From: Ramlibacter sp. PS4R-6
GTDB lineage: Bacteria; Pseudomonadota; Gammaproteobacteria; Burkholderiales; Burkholderiaceae_C
Length of the DNA stretch: 64,000 nt
Direction of reading: 5' to 3'
Assembly (NCBI RefSeq): GCF_037572775.1
Contig: NZ_JBBHKA010000001.1
Span: forward strand, 3,658,001-3,722,000
Below, piece by piece: positions 17,156 to 25,133 of this stretch (the first letter of the stretch is position 1; every line of letters starts with the position of its first letter). The position numbers and the translations under genes were made by a program. The notes beneath the pieces were generated by a model. It was not told where the DNA came from. It was given only the letters and a program-made list of their open reading frames with translations, and did no database searches.

Positions 17156-17383
17156 TCACGGCACCTTGTTGTAGTCGTTCTGGCCCATCTGGGTGCGCAC
17201 CTTCAGCTGCTGCTCCCAGGCCCCCTTGTCGCCGTTCTTCCAGCCGGCGGCCGTGTAGGGCGGCGCGACGCCCGTGCCTTCGAAGGCCTGCTTGTCGACC
17301 TTGCTGTTCGAGCCGATGGTCTGCGGCTGGTCGCCGCAGGCCACGACCAACAAGGGGAGCGCGAGGTAGACGAGCCGCTTCAC
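17156..17383 (-). CDS. Small lipoprotein of the formate dehydrogenase locus
   Basis: 75 residues from a GTG at 17381-17383 that overlaps the stop of the iron-sulfur subunit gene (GTGA). The N-terminus (KRLVYLALPLLVVACGDQ) is a short lipoprotein signal with the lipidation cysteine near residue 16. The mature part is about 60 residues and contains GTGVAPPYTAAGWKNGDKG and a C-terminal QMGQNDYNKVP. I recognise no named family. Position between the beta and gamma subunit genes, with overlaps or near-overlaps on both sides, implies that it is made with the complex and is possibly a periplasmic assembly or stabilising factor. Confidence 0.75.
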   Translation of the reverse strand: MKRLVYLALPLLVVACGDQPQTIGSNSKVDKQAFEGTGVAPPYTAAGWKNGDKGAWEQQLKVRTQMGQNDYNKVP

Positions 17384-17997
17384 GACTTCTGCCCCCCGGG
17401 CTGGCCGGCCTGCTTGGAGCCGTAGGCGGTGCCCCAGCCCCAGGCCTCGGCGCCCTTGCCGCGCTTGACCACGCGGTTGCGGAAGATGTCGGCCACCACG
17501 TCGCCGTCGCCGGCGAGCAGCGCCTTGGTCGAGCACATCTCGGCGCAGGCGGGCAGCTTGCCTTCGGCGAGGCGGTTGCGCCCGTACTTCTCGAACTCGG
17601 CCTGCGAGCCATTGGCCTCGGGGCCGCCGGCGCAGAAGGTGCACTTGTCCATCTTGCCGCGCACGCCGAAGGAGCCGGCCGAGGGGAACTGCGGCGCGCC
17701 GAACGGACAGGCGTAGCTGCAGTAGCCGCAGCCGATGCACACGTCCTTGTCGTGCAGCACCACGCCCTCGTCGGTGCGGTAGAAGCAGTTGACCGGGCAC
17801 ACCGCCATGCAGGGGGCGTCCGAGCAGTGCATGCAGGCGACCGAGATCGACTTCTCGCCCGGCACGCCGTCGTTGAGCGTGACCACGCGGCGGCGGTTCA
17901 CGCCCCAGGGCACCTCGTGCTCGTTCTTGCAGGCGGTGACGCAGCCGTTGCACTCGATGCAACGCTCCGAGTCGCAGACAAATTTCATTCGTGCCAT
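17380..17997 (-). CDS. Formate dehydrogenase iron-sulfur (beta) subunit
   Basis: 205 residues with four cysteine groups that would bind four [4Fe-4S] clusters: CIECNGCVTACKNEHE, CMHCSDAPCMAVCPVNC, CIGCGYCSYACPFGAPQ and CTFCAGG plus CAEMC. This is the standard FDH beta/DMSO reductase B-type electron-transfer chain between the molybdenum subunit and cytochrome b. It has no membrane helix at the C-terminus, unlike E. coli FdnH. It follows the alpha subunit gene by 13 bases. Confidence 0.95.
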   Translation of the reverse strand: MARMKFVCDSERCIECNGCVTACKNEHEVPWGVNRRRVVTLNDGVPGEKSISVACMHCSDAPCMAVCPVNCFYRTDEGVVLHDKDVCIGCGYCSYACPFGAPQFPSAGSFGVRGKMDKCTFCAGGPEANGSQAEFEKYGRNRLAEGKLPACAEMCSTKALLAGDGDVVADIFRNRVVKRGKGAEAWGWGTAYGSKQAGQPGGQKS

Positions 17998-18010
17998 GGT
18001 GCTGCTCCTC

Positions 18011-20974
18011 TTATGCCCGTTCCACGTTGCAGATCGTGGTCTTGGTTTCCTGCATCATCGTCACGCTGTCGTAGCCGTACGTCGTCGCCGTGTTCACGGC
18101 CTCGCCGCGCACCACCGGCGCCGCGCCGTTGGGGTACCAGGCCAGCATGTCCTGGCCCTGCCAGCGCCCCGCGAAGTGGAACGGCATCCAGACCGTGTCG
18201 GGCCCGACGCGCTCGGTCACCAGCGCCTGCACGTTCAGCTGCGCGCCGGTGGGCGTCCTCACCCACACGCGGTCGCCGTTGCGGATGTTCTTCTGCGCCG
18301 CGGTCTTCGGGTTGATCTCGACGAAGGACTCCTGCTGCAGCTCGGCCAGCCACGGGTTGGAACGCGTCTCGTCGCCGCCGCCCTCGTACTCGGTCAGGCG
18401 GCCCGACGTGAGGATCAGCGGGAATTTCTCCGCGACCTTGTCGGTGAGGTTCTTCTGCTGGATCGTCTTGTACAGCGTGGGCAGTCGCCAGAAGGCCTTC
18501 TTGTCGTCGTGCGTCGGGTACTTGGCCACGAGGTCGGGGCGCGTGCTGTACAGCGCCTCGCGGTGCTGCGGGATCGGGTCCGGGAAGTTCCACACCACCG
18601 CGCGCGCCTTCGCGTTGCCGAAGGGATGGCAGCCGTGGTTCTTCATGGCGACGCGGATGATGCCGCCCGAGTTGTCGGTCTTCCAGTTCTTCCCCTCGGC
18701 CGCAACCTTCTCGGGCTCGGTCAGCTCGTCCCACCAGCCCAGCTTCTTGAGCAGCACGTGGTCGAACTCCGGGTAGCCGGTCTGGATGTCCGCGCCCTTG
18801 GAGGCCGAGCCGTCCTCGGCCAGCAGGTTCACGCCGTTTCGCTCGACGCCGAAGTTCGCACGGAAGTTGCCGCCGCCTTCCATCACGTGCAGCGACGGGT
18901 TGTAGAGCACGTGCGTGCCGGGGTGCTTGAGCTCCGGCGTGCCGAAGCACGGCCACGGCAGGCCGAAGAAGTCGCCCGTCAGGTCGTAGCCCGTGAGCTT
19001 GTCCTTCACGCCTTCCTTGGCGCGCAGCGTCTTCACGTCGAACGCCGCCATGTTGCGCATGTGGGCCTTCAGGCGCTCCGGGCTCTGGCCCGTGTAGCCG
19101 ATGGTCCACACCGACTTGTTGATCTCGCGCAGGATGTCCTCGGGCAAGGGTTCGTCCATGCCCTTGACCTGCTGCATCTTGTAGTTCTTCGACAGCTCCT
19201 TGCCGAAGCCGAGCTTGTCGGCCAGCTGCTGCATGATCATCTGGTCGCTGCGGCTTTCCCACAGCGGGTCGATGACCTTCTCGCGCCACTGGATCGAGCG
19301 GTTCGACGCGGTGACCGAGCCGCTGGTCTCGAACTGCGTGGCCGCCGGCAGCAGGTACACGGCGCGGTTCGGGTTCAGGTCGTTGGCGTTGCCGGGCATC
19401 GCGGCCATCGCCGCCGTGGCGGACGGGTACGGGTCGACCACGACCAGCAGGTCCAGCTTGTCCATGGCCTTCTTCATCTCGAGGCCGCGCGTCTGCGAGT
19501 TGGGCGCATGGCCCCAGAAGACGAGCGCCTTGAGGTTCGGGTCCTGGTCGATCAGCTCGTTCTTCTCGAGCACGCCGTCGATCCAGCGCGACACCGTGAT
19601 GCCGGGCTTGGACATCATCGCCGGGTTGGCGAAGCGGCCCTTGATCCAGTCGTAGTCGACGCCCCACGCCTTGGCGAAGTGGCGCCACGAGCCTTCGACG
19701 ATGCCGTAGTAGCCGGGCAGCGAATCGGGGTTCGGTCCGACGTCGGTGGCGCCCTGCACGTTGTCGTGGCCGCGGAAGATGTTCGCGCCGCCGCCGGCCA
19801 CGCCGATGTTGCCCAGCGCCAGCTGCAGGATGCAGGAGGCGCGGACCATCGCGTTGCCGATGGTGTGCTGCGTCTGGCCCATGCACCACACGATGGTGGA
19901 CGGCCGGTTCTTCGCGAACATCTCGGCGACCTTGGCCATCTGTGCCTCGGGCACGCCGCAGGCCTCCTCGACCTTGTCGGGCGTCCACTTGGCCATCACG
20001 TCCTTCTTGACCTCGTCCATCCCGTACACACGGTCGTTGATGTACTTCGGGTCTTCCCAGCCGTTCTTGAAGATGTGGTGCAGCAGCCCGAACAGGAACG
20101 GGATGTCGCTGCCCGAGCGGATGCGCACGTACTCGTCGGCCTTCGCGGCCGTGCGCGTGAAGCGCGGGTCGACCACGATCATCTTGGTGCCGTTCTCCTT
20201 GGCGTGCAGCATGTGCAACATGGAGACCGGGTGCGCCTCGGCGGCGTTGGAGCCGATGTACAACGCGCACTTGCTGTTCTGCAGGTCGTTGTACGAGTTG
20301 GTCATCGCGCCGTAGCCCCAGGTGTTGGCGACGCCGGCGACGGTGGTGGAGTGGCAGATGCGCGCCTGGTGGTCGCAGTTGTTGCTGCCCCAGAGCGACA
20401 CGAACTTGCGCAGCAGGTACGACTGCTCGTTGGAATGCTTGGACGAACCGACCCAGAACACCGCGTCGGGCCCGCTTTGCTTGCGGATGTCGTTCAGCTT
20501 CGCGACGATCTCGTTGTAGGCCTGGTCCCAGCTGATGCGCTGGTACTTGCCGTCCACCAGCTTCATCGGCCAGCGCAGGCGGTATTCGCCGTGGCCGTGC
20601 TCGCGGATCGCCGCGCCCTTGGCGCAGTGGGCGCCGAGGTTGATCGGCGAGTCGAACACCGGCTCCTGCCGCACCCACACGCCGTTCTCGACGACGGCGT
20701 CGATCGCGCAACCGACCGAGCAGTGGCTGCACACCGTGCGGCGCACCTCGATCTTGCCTTGCCCCACGGCGGTCTCGCGGCCTTCGGCGGCGCGCGCCTT
20801 CTTCACCAGCACGAGCTGCGTGGCGGCGATGCCGGCGCCGACACCCAGGCCCGAACGGCGCAGGAAAGCGCGGCGGTCCATGGTGGGGATGGCTTGCGAC
20901 AGGCCGCGCTGCAAGCTGTGCACGAACGGCGAGCGCGCTTGCGCTTGCCCAGCCGATTTCTTGGTCAGCAACAT
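18011..20974 (-). CDS. Formate dehydrogenase catalytic (alpha) subunit, molybdopterin
   Basis: 987 residues. A twin-arginine signal (RRAFLRRSGLGVGAG, starting near residue 34) directs export to the periplasm; the 30-residue extension before it is unusual. The N-terminal [4Fe-4S] motif CSHCSVGCAIDAV...GAHCAKG follows. The molybdenum ligand is cysteine 207 in DHQARICHSTTVAG, where many formate dehydrogenases have selenocysteine, so no Sec insertion is needed. C-terminal guanine-dinucleotide-binding domain begins around LTSGRLTEYEGGG. It oxidises formate to CO2. It lies in an operon with a small TAT protein upstream and the beta and gamma subunit genes downstream. Confidence 0.96.
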   Translation of the reverse strand: MLLTKKSAGQAQARSPFVHSLQRGLSQAIPTMDRRAFLRRSGLGVGAGIAATQLVLVKKARAAEGRETAVGQGKIEVRRTVCSHCSVGCAIDAVVENGVWVRQEPVFDSPINLGAHCAKGAAIREHGHGEYRLRWPMKLVDGKYQRISWDQAYNEIVAKLNDIRKQSGPDAVFWVGSSKHSNEQSYLLRKFVSLWGSNNCDHQARICHSTTVAGVANTWGYGAMTNSYNDLQNSKCALYIGSNAAEAHPVSMLHMLHAKENGTKMIVVDPRFTRTAAKADEYVRIRSGSDIPFLFGLLHHIFKNGWEDPKYINDRVYGMDEVKKDVMAKWTPDKVEEACGVPEAQMAKVAEMFAKNRPSTIVWCMGQTQHTIGNAMVRASCILQLALGNIGVAGGGANIFRGHDNVQGATDVGPNPDSLPGYYGIVEGSWRHFAKAWGVDYDWIKGRFANPAMMSKPGITVSRWIDGVLEKNELIDQDPNLKALVFWGHAPNSQTRGLEMKKAMDKLDLLVVVDPYPSATAAMAAMPGNANDLNPNRAVYLLPAATQFETSGSVTASNRSIQWREKVIDPLWESRSDQMIMQQLADKLGFGKELSKNYKMQQVKGMDEPLPEDILREINKSVWTIGYTGQSPERLKAHMRNMAAFDVKTLRAKEGVKDKLTGYDLTGDFFGLPWPCFGTPELKHPGTHVLYNPSLHVMEGGGNFRANFGVERNGVNLLAEDGSASKGADIQTGYPEFDHVLLKKLGWWDELTEPEKVAAEGKNWKTDNSGGIIRVAMKNHGCHPFGNAKARAVVWNFPDPIPQHREALYSTRPDLVAKYPTHDDKKAFWRLPTLYKTIQQKNLTDKVAEKFPLILTSGRLTEYEGGGDETRSNPWLAELQQESFVEINPKTAAQKNIRNGDRVWVRTPTGAQLNVQALVTERVGPDTVWMPFHFAGRWQGQDMLAWYPNGAAPVVRGEAVNTATTYGYDSVTMMQETKTTICNVERA

Positions 20975-20996
20975 GTGGGTCTCCTGACAGCGCGGG

Positions 20997-21203
20997 TCAG
21001 ATGCGGGTGGTCTTGTAGTACTGCTTGACGTGGTCCGTCAGCTGGTAGCCGCCGCCGCGCGCGGGGGCGGGCTTGGCTTCGGGAAGGGGCGCTTCCTGCT
21101 CCACGATGCGCGGCAGCACGGTGGCGGCTGCGGCAAGTGCGGTTGCGGTGCCCGCGCCTGCGAACAGAGTCCGGCGCGACAACTTGGCTTTGGCCTGGCT
21201 CAT
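20997..21203 (-). CDS. Formate dehydrogenase-region TAT-signal small protein
   Basis: 68 residues. It consists almost wholly of a twin-arginine signal (KLSRRTLFAGAGTATALAAAA) and a short tail with GGGYQLTDHVKQYYKTTRI. This matches the known small 'formate dehydrogenase region TAT target' family, found directly before FDH alpha genes. Function unknown; it may ride with the alpha subunit through the Tat pore. Preceded by AGGAG and, further upstream, a 7-bp inverted repeat. Confidence 0.9.
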   Translation of the reverse strand: MSQAKAKLSRRTLFAGAGTATALAAAATVLPRIVEQEAPLPEAKPAPARGGGYQLTDHVKQYYKTTRI

Positions 21204-21220
21204 GGTCTTGTCTCCTGTGT

Positions 21221-21245
21221 CATCGCCGCGTTATGCATGGCGATG
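21221..21245 (-). promoter_or_regulatory. Inverted repeat CATCGCC-N11-GGCGATG in the leader of the FDH structural genes
   Basis: A perfect 7-bp inverted repeat with an 11-base spacer, plus two overlapping ATGCAT palindromes (21233-21238, 21243-21248), lies in the 151-base gap between the TorD-like gene and the TAT small-protein gene. It begins 18 bases before the latter's start codon. It could be an operator of a promoter internal to the locus or a leader hairpin. No known consensus (for example FNR TTGAT-N4-ATCAA) is matched. Confidence 0.35.
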
Positions 21246-21354
21246 CATGGGTTTTCCCCGGCCAACTGTATCCCCGCACAGGGGTCGCCGCAAGCATGCC
21301 AACACCCGGAGAACTACCTGCAATCCAAAGCATTGCCCCGCATGCTGCAGCGCG

Positions 21355-21969
21355 TCACATCATGTCGAAACCTTGCGTTTCGACAGCGAGGAAAGCTTTC
21401 GTGAAGAGGGCCAAGGCCGAGTAAAAGCGCGCTTTCGGATACGCCGCGATCGCGTCGCACATCTGTGGCGCCCAGGGCTGCACGTGCGCCGCGAAGAACT
21501 CGCTTTGCTTCGCAAGGTTGGCGACGGCGACGTCGTCGCCCGCGATCAGGTAGCGCATGACCTCGCACAGGTAGGCGAAGTGGTCCTCGGTTTCCGGCAT
21601 CGCCTCGTCGCGCGCGAGGCCCAGCGCGTCGAGGTCCGTGCGCAGCCGCACCAGCGGCTTCTCGTTCAGGAAGCCGGCCAGGTAGTGCGAGCCGAAGAGG
21701 TAGAGCTCGGGGCGGCCCACGCCGCCGAACAGCGCCTCGAATTCGGCGGCGACGTCGGCATCGGACATCTCGCGCGCCACGCCGACGAACGCGCGCCACG
21801 GCTCTTCGAGGAAACCACCGGCGGACGGCGCTTCCGTCGGCGCGACGCGGATCGCCTCGAGCAGCTTCGGCTGCGGCGGCGCGTAGTAGAGCTGCGCCAG
21901 CAGGCCGTACACCTCGGCCCGCGCGGTTTCCTCGTCGAGCGCCGACGACACGGGGATCTCGGGCTTCAT
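21355..21969 (-). CDS. TorD/DmsD-family molecular chaperone
   Basis: 204 residues, all-helical. Family marks are ARAEVYGLLAQLYYAPP at the N-terminus, EFEALFGGVGRPELYLFGSHYLAGFLNE (the TorD core, around residues 85-110) and ETEDHFAYLCEVMRYLI. Such chaperones bind TAT signals of molybdoenzymes and hold them until the cofactor is inserted. The neighbouring TAT-dependent formate dehydrogenase is the obvious client. Its ATG overlaps the stop of the Fe-S protein gene (ATGA). Confidence 0.9.
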   Translation of the reverse strand: MKPEIPVSSALDEETARAEVYGLLAQLYYAPPQPKLLEAIRVAPTEAPSAGGFLEEPWRAFVGVAREMSDADVAAEFEALFGGVGRPELYLFGSHYLAGFLNEKPLVRLRTDLDALGLARDEAMPETEDHFAYLCEVMRYLIAGDDVAVANLAKQSEFFAAHVQPWAPQMCDAIAAYPKARFYSALALFTKAFLAVETQGFDMM

Positions 21970-24041
21970 GCGTCGGTGATCTTCACTTCGCCGTCGGGCG
22001 AGGAGAACATGTCGATGACGCGGCAGTCGCCGCACATCTTCAGGCGCTCGAGCGCCGGGCCCTGGAACATCGAATGGCCGGCCAGGCGGCCAAGCATCGC
22101 CTCGATGCCCTTGAGCGTGCCGAAGGGCTTGCCGCAGCGCACGCACGCGAAAGGCTTCGTCTCGTTGACCACCCGCGCTTCCTTGCGCGCCGGCGTCGTG
22201 AGCAGCCGCGGCACCAGCGCGATGGCGTCCTCGGGGCAGGTCTTCGCGCACAGGCCGCACTGCACGCAGTTCTTCTCGATAAAGCGCAGTTGCGGCGCGG
22301 CCGGGTTGTCCTGCAGCGCGCTCACCGGGCAGGCGCTGACGCAGCTCATGCACAGCGTGCACTTGTCCTTGTCCACGGCAACGGCGCCAAAGGGCGCGCC
22401 CTGCGGCAAGTCGATGACTTCGGGCACGGCCGGCGCACAGGCCGCGAGGTGGTCGATCGCGAGTTCGAGCGTGGTGCGCTTCTCGGCGGGCACCGCGAAG
22501 CTCGCGCGGTCCGTCGCCGGCTGCGCGTCGCGGGTGGCAACCACGCGCAGGTGCTGGTCGAGGTCTGCAGCCGCGTCGGCTTCGACCAGCGCGAAGTGCG
22601 TGCCCGCGTAGCCCAGGCCCGTGACGATGGCCTGCGCCACTGCCATCTGCTGGCGCAGCGCGTCGCGGTACTCCGGCACCTCCTCGCGGGTCATGAGCAC
22701 CACCACCTGCGCGGCGCCGTACGCCACCGCGGTGAGCCACAGGTCGATGCCGACGCTGGCCGTGTGCCACAGCGGCACGGGAATGACGTTGGCCGGCACG
22801 CCCTGCGCCACGCCCAGTTGCGCGGCGCGGCCCAGTTCCTCGATGAGGGCCTGCCCGCGCTCCTGGCTGTGCAGCAGCACCGCCGCCTGCTTGCCGCCGC
22901 TGCGCGCGTACGTGCCCAGCAGCGTCTTCAGCTTGACGGCCTGGTCGTTCGCGCGCGGGTAGGCATAAGTGATCGCGCCGCTCGGGCACACCGTGGTGCA
23001 GGTGCCGCAGCCCACGCACAGGTTCGGGTTGACCTTGACCTGCTGGCGCGACTTGTCGCTGGTGATCGCCTCGGCCGAGCACACGTCGATGCAGGCCGTG
23101 CAGCCGGTCTTCTCGTTGCGGCTGTGCGCGCAGAGCTTGGCCTTGTACTCGAAGAACTTGGGTTTCTCGAACTCGCCGACCAGGTCGCGCAGCTTCACGA
23201 CCTGCGGCAGGTCCAGGCCCTTGGGCGCGTGGAAATAGCCTTGCGGCGGCGCGTGCTGCGCGAACGCAGGCTGCGCACGCAGGTCCAGCACGATGTCGAA
23301 GGTTTCGCGGAAGGCCTGCGGCGCGCGGTCGAAGTCGATGGCGCCGACCGCTTCGCAGGCCTGCACGCACGCGCGGTGCGACTTGCACTTGCCCATGTCG
23401 ACCTGGTAGTCGAGGCCGATCGCATCCTCGGGGCACGCGGTGATGCACGCGTTGCAGCGCGTGCACAGGTCCAGGTCGATCGGGTTGCCGCGGGTCCACT
23501 CGACGTCGAAGGCGCCCAGCCAACCCTTGATGCTGTCCAGCTTGCCGGTGAGGATGGGGTAGCGGCGCTGCTGCTCGCTGCGGCCGCCTTGCGCGAAGAA
23601 CGTGACGTCGAGGACGTCGCCGACCAGCGAAGCCACCTGCTCGCACGCGTCGAGCGCGCCGATGACCAGCAACCGCCCGTTGCTCTTGTACGTGACGGTG
23701 GCCACCGGCTGCGGGTCGGGCAAATGCGCGGCCGCGAGCAGCGCGGCGATCTTGGGCATCGCCTGGGCCGCGTCGCGGCTCCAGCCGCCGGTTTCGCGGA
23801 TGTTGACGAAGCGGATGGGCGCGACGGCGCCTTCGGTTTCCTGCGCGAGTTCGGAAAAGAGGCGCTGCTCCTGCGTGCAGGCGACGACGACTTCCTCGCT
23901 ACCCTTGATCGCCTTCTGGAAGCTGGCCGCTTCCCGGCGGCACAGGGTCGTGTGCAGCGGCAGTTCCTGGTTCAGCGCCGAGCCCAGGCTCTTCGCCTGC
24001 AGGGGCATCGTCTTGTTGCAATCGCAGATCAGCGTCGGCAT
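21966..24041 (-). CDS. Multi-[4Fe-4S] ferredoxin-type protein of the FDH locus
   Basis: 691 residues from the ATG at 24039-24041. The start is supported by the conserved N-terminal CDCNKTM. Ferredoxin-like cysteine groups are CTRCNACITACPEDAI, CKSHRACVQACEA, CTACIDVCSAEAI, CVGCGTCTTVCPSGAI, CTLCMSCVSACPVSAL and CVQCGLCAKTCPEDAI, plus a terminal CVRCGKPFG...CGDCRVIDMF. Between them is a segment with LLHSQERGQALIEELGR that recalls HdrA/FrhD-type carriers. Proteins of this type sit before FDH genes in many proteobacteria; the role is probably electron transfer or cofactor assembly. Its first 143 bases overlap the DUF3306 gene in another frame. Confidence 0.9.
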   Translation of the reverse strand: MPTLICDCNKTMPLQAKSLGSALNQELPLHTTLCRREAASFQKAIKGSEEVVVACTQEQRLFSELAQETEGAVAPIRFVNIRETGGWSRDAAQAMPKIAALLAAAHLPDPQPVATVTYKSNGRLLVIGALDACEQVASLVGDVLDVTFFAQGGRSEQQRRYPILTGKLDSIKGWLGAFDVEWTRGNPIDLDLCTRCNACITACPEDAIGLDYQVDMGKCKSHRACVQACEAVGAIDFDRAPQAFRETFDIVLDLRAQPAFAQHAPPQGYFHAPKGLDLPQVVKLRDLVGEFEKPKFFEYKAKLCAHSRNEKTGCTACIDVCSAEAITSDKSRQQVKVNPNLCVGCGTCTTVCPSGAITYAYPRANDQAVKLKTLLGTYARSGGKQAAVLLHSQERGQALIEELGRAAQLGVAQGVPANVIPVPLWHTASVGIDLWLTAVAYGAAQVVVLMTREEVPEYRDALRQQMAVAQAIVTGLGYAGTHFALVEADAAADLDQHLRVVATRDAQPATDRASFAVPAEKRTTLELAIDHLAACAPAVPEVIDLPQGAPFGAVAVDKDKCTLCMSCVSACPVSALQDNPAAPQLRFIEKNCVQCGLCAKTCPEDAIALVPRLLTTPARKEARVVNETKPFACVRCGKPFGTLKGIEAMLGRLAGHSMFQGPALERLKMCGDCRVIDMFSSPDGEVKITDA

Positions 24042-24576
24042 GGGGTACTGCTTCGGGGGCCTGCGGCGACTGTGCCACGTTTTCCGAGGGCACGTCATCC
24101 GCAACATCCCTCGGCGCCGCGCCATCCTCCGTGTCCTTTTTCCCTTCGGGACTATCCTTTTTCTCGTCGAAGAGGCCGAGGAACTGCGCGCTGGCGAGCT
24201 GGCGCAGCATCGACTCGGGGATCGGGTCGGGCTGGCTGTAGTCGTCCGCGTAGATGTCCATCATGTCGCGCACGTTGTAGCGTGGGTCGGCGAAGAGCTT
24301 CTTGACCGCGGCGTTCTTCACTTCGGGCGCGACGTCGGGGGCGACGAAGCGCTTGAAGTCGGATTCGAAGGTGAGGCTCCGCACGTCCTCCATCGTCGGG
24401 CCGGGGGGCTTCTTGGGCAGCGGCTCCAGCAGGGGCGGCGGTTCCGCAACCGCGGGCGCGACATCGGGGGGCGTCTCGGCGGGCGCCTCGGCGACGGGTT
24501 CCGGTTCCACGGGCTTGCCGGCGCGCACCTCCTGCTTGCGCCGCGACCAGCGCGAGAGGAAGTTGTCATCCGCCAT
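23899..24576 (-). CDS. DUF3306 family protein
   Basis: 225 residues. The N-terminal NFLSRWSRRKQEVR, a proline-rich stretch, and the core TFESDFKRFVAPDVAPEVKNAA...LFADPRYNVRDMMDIYADDYS identify DUF3306, a family found beside DUF3305 and FDH genes. Function unknown; the basic, tryptophan-containing N-terminus and acidic tail suggest a cytoplasmic assembly factor. Its C-terminal 46 codons overlap the next gene out of frame (23899-24041). The tail there is low-complexity (Asp, Ala, Gly, Pro) and may not be conserved. Confidence 0.82.
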   Translation of the reverse strand: MADDNFLSRWSRRKQEVRAGKPVEPEPVAEAPAETPPDVAPAVAEPPPLLEPLPKKPPGPTMEDVRSLTFESDFKRFVAPDVAPEVKNAAVKKLFADPRYNVRDMMDIYADDYSQPDPIPESMLRQLASAQFLGLFDEKKDSPEGKKDTEDGAAPRDVADDVPSENVAQSPQAPEAVPHADADLRLQQDDAPAGEEPGLGAEPGTAAAHDPVPPGSGQLPEGDQG

Positions 24577-25117
24577 CGCCGCCCCCGCCGAACTTCTTCG
24601 TCGTCGTCACCGACGCCGGGTTGCCGAAACGGTCTTCCAGCCGCTGGAAGCTCTGCGGCCGCGCGCGCTTGCGCGGCTCGGGAACGTAGTGCGCAAGCGC
24701 GAACTCGCGCATCCACTCCACCACGTCCGGTGGCGCGGGCACCTGTTCCACCGTCTCCGTCGCATCGAGCCAGCGGCCGGCGTCGTGGTAGCTGACGCTG
24801 ACGACGATGGGGCGCGCGATGGGCTCGTCGGCGATGGTGGCTTCTTCCTCCATCCGCCACATCACGAACCAGCACGGCGCCGGCGTCGTGGCGTTGAGGT
24901 AATAGCCCTCGGCGTCATCGCGAAACAGCTCCACGACGAAGCCCGGGTGCAGCCAGCGCTCCTCGTCGTCGTTCTTCAGCAGCAGGCGCGGCCCGGTGCC
25001 GAAGCCGGCCTCCTGCGGCACGACGTCGGCCAGCTCCCAGCGCCAGGGCTGCCAGCGGTTGTCGATGCGCTGCCGGCGCATGACGACCGCGACTTCGAGG
25101 CTGGGACGTTCGGCCAT
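24566..25117 (-). CDS. DUF3305 family protein
   Basis: 183 residues. Marks are VAVVMRRQRIDNRWQPWRWE at the N-terminus, FVVELFRDDAEGYYLNATTP and WFVMWRM in the middle, and a basic C-terminus with VPEPRKRARPQSF. DUF3305 is encoded next to DUF3306 in formate dehydrogenase loci; no biochemical role is established. It overlaps the DUF3306 gene by 11 bases and follows the apbC gene by 16 bases, supporting one transcript. Confidence 0.85.
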   Translation of the reverse strand: MAERPSLEVAVVMRRQRIDNRWQPWRWELADVVPQEAGFGTGPRLLLKNDDEERWLHPGFVVELFRDDAEGYYLNATTPAPCWFVMWRMEEEATIADEPIARPIVVSVSYHDAGRWLDATETVEQVPAPPDVVEWMREFALAHYVPEPRKRARPQSFQRLEDRFGNPASVTTTKKFGGGGDGG

Positions 25118-25133
25118 GCCTGCCTCGCCGGGT

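Noticed and set aside
20345-20365. Possible selenocysteine site in formate dehydrogenase alpha
   Set aside because: The molybdenum-ligand position is an ordinary TGC cysteine codon (residue 207), and no in-frame TGA is present.
17789-21028. 1079-codon plus-strand frame opposite the formate dehydrogenase alpha gene
   Set aside because: Composition is dominated by Val, His, Arg and Leu without any motif; the opposite strand encodes an unmistakable molybdoenzyme.
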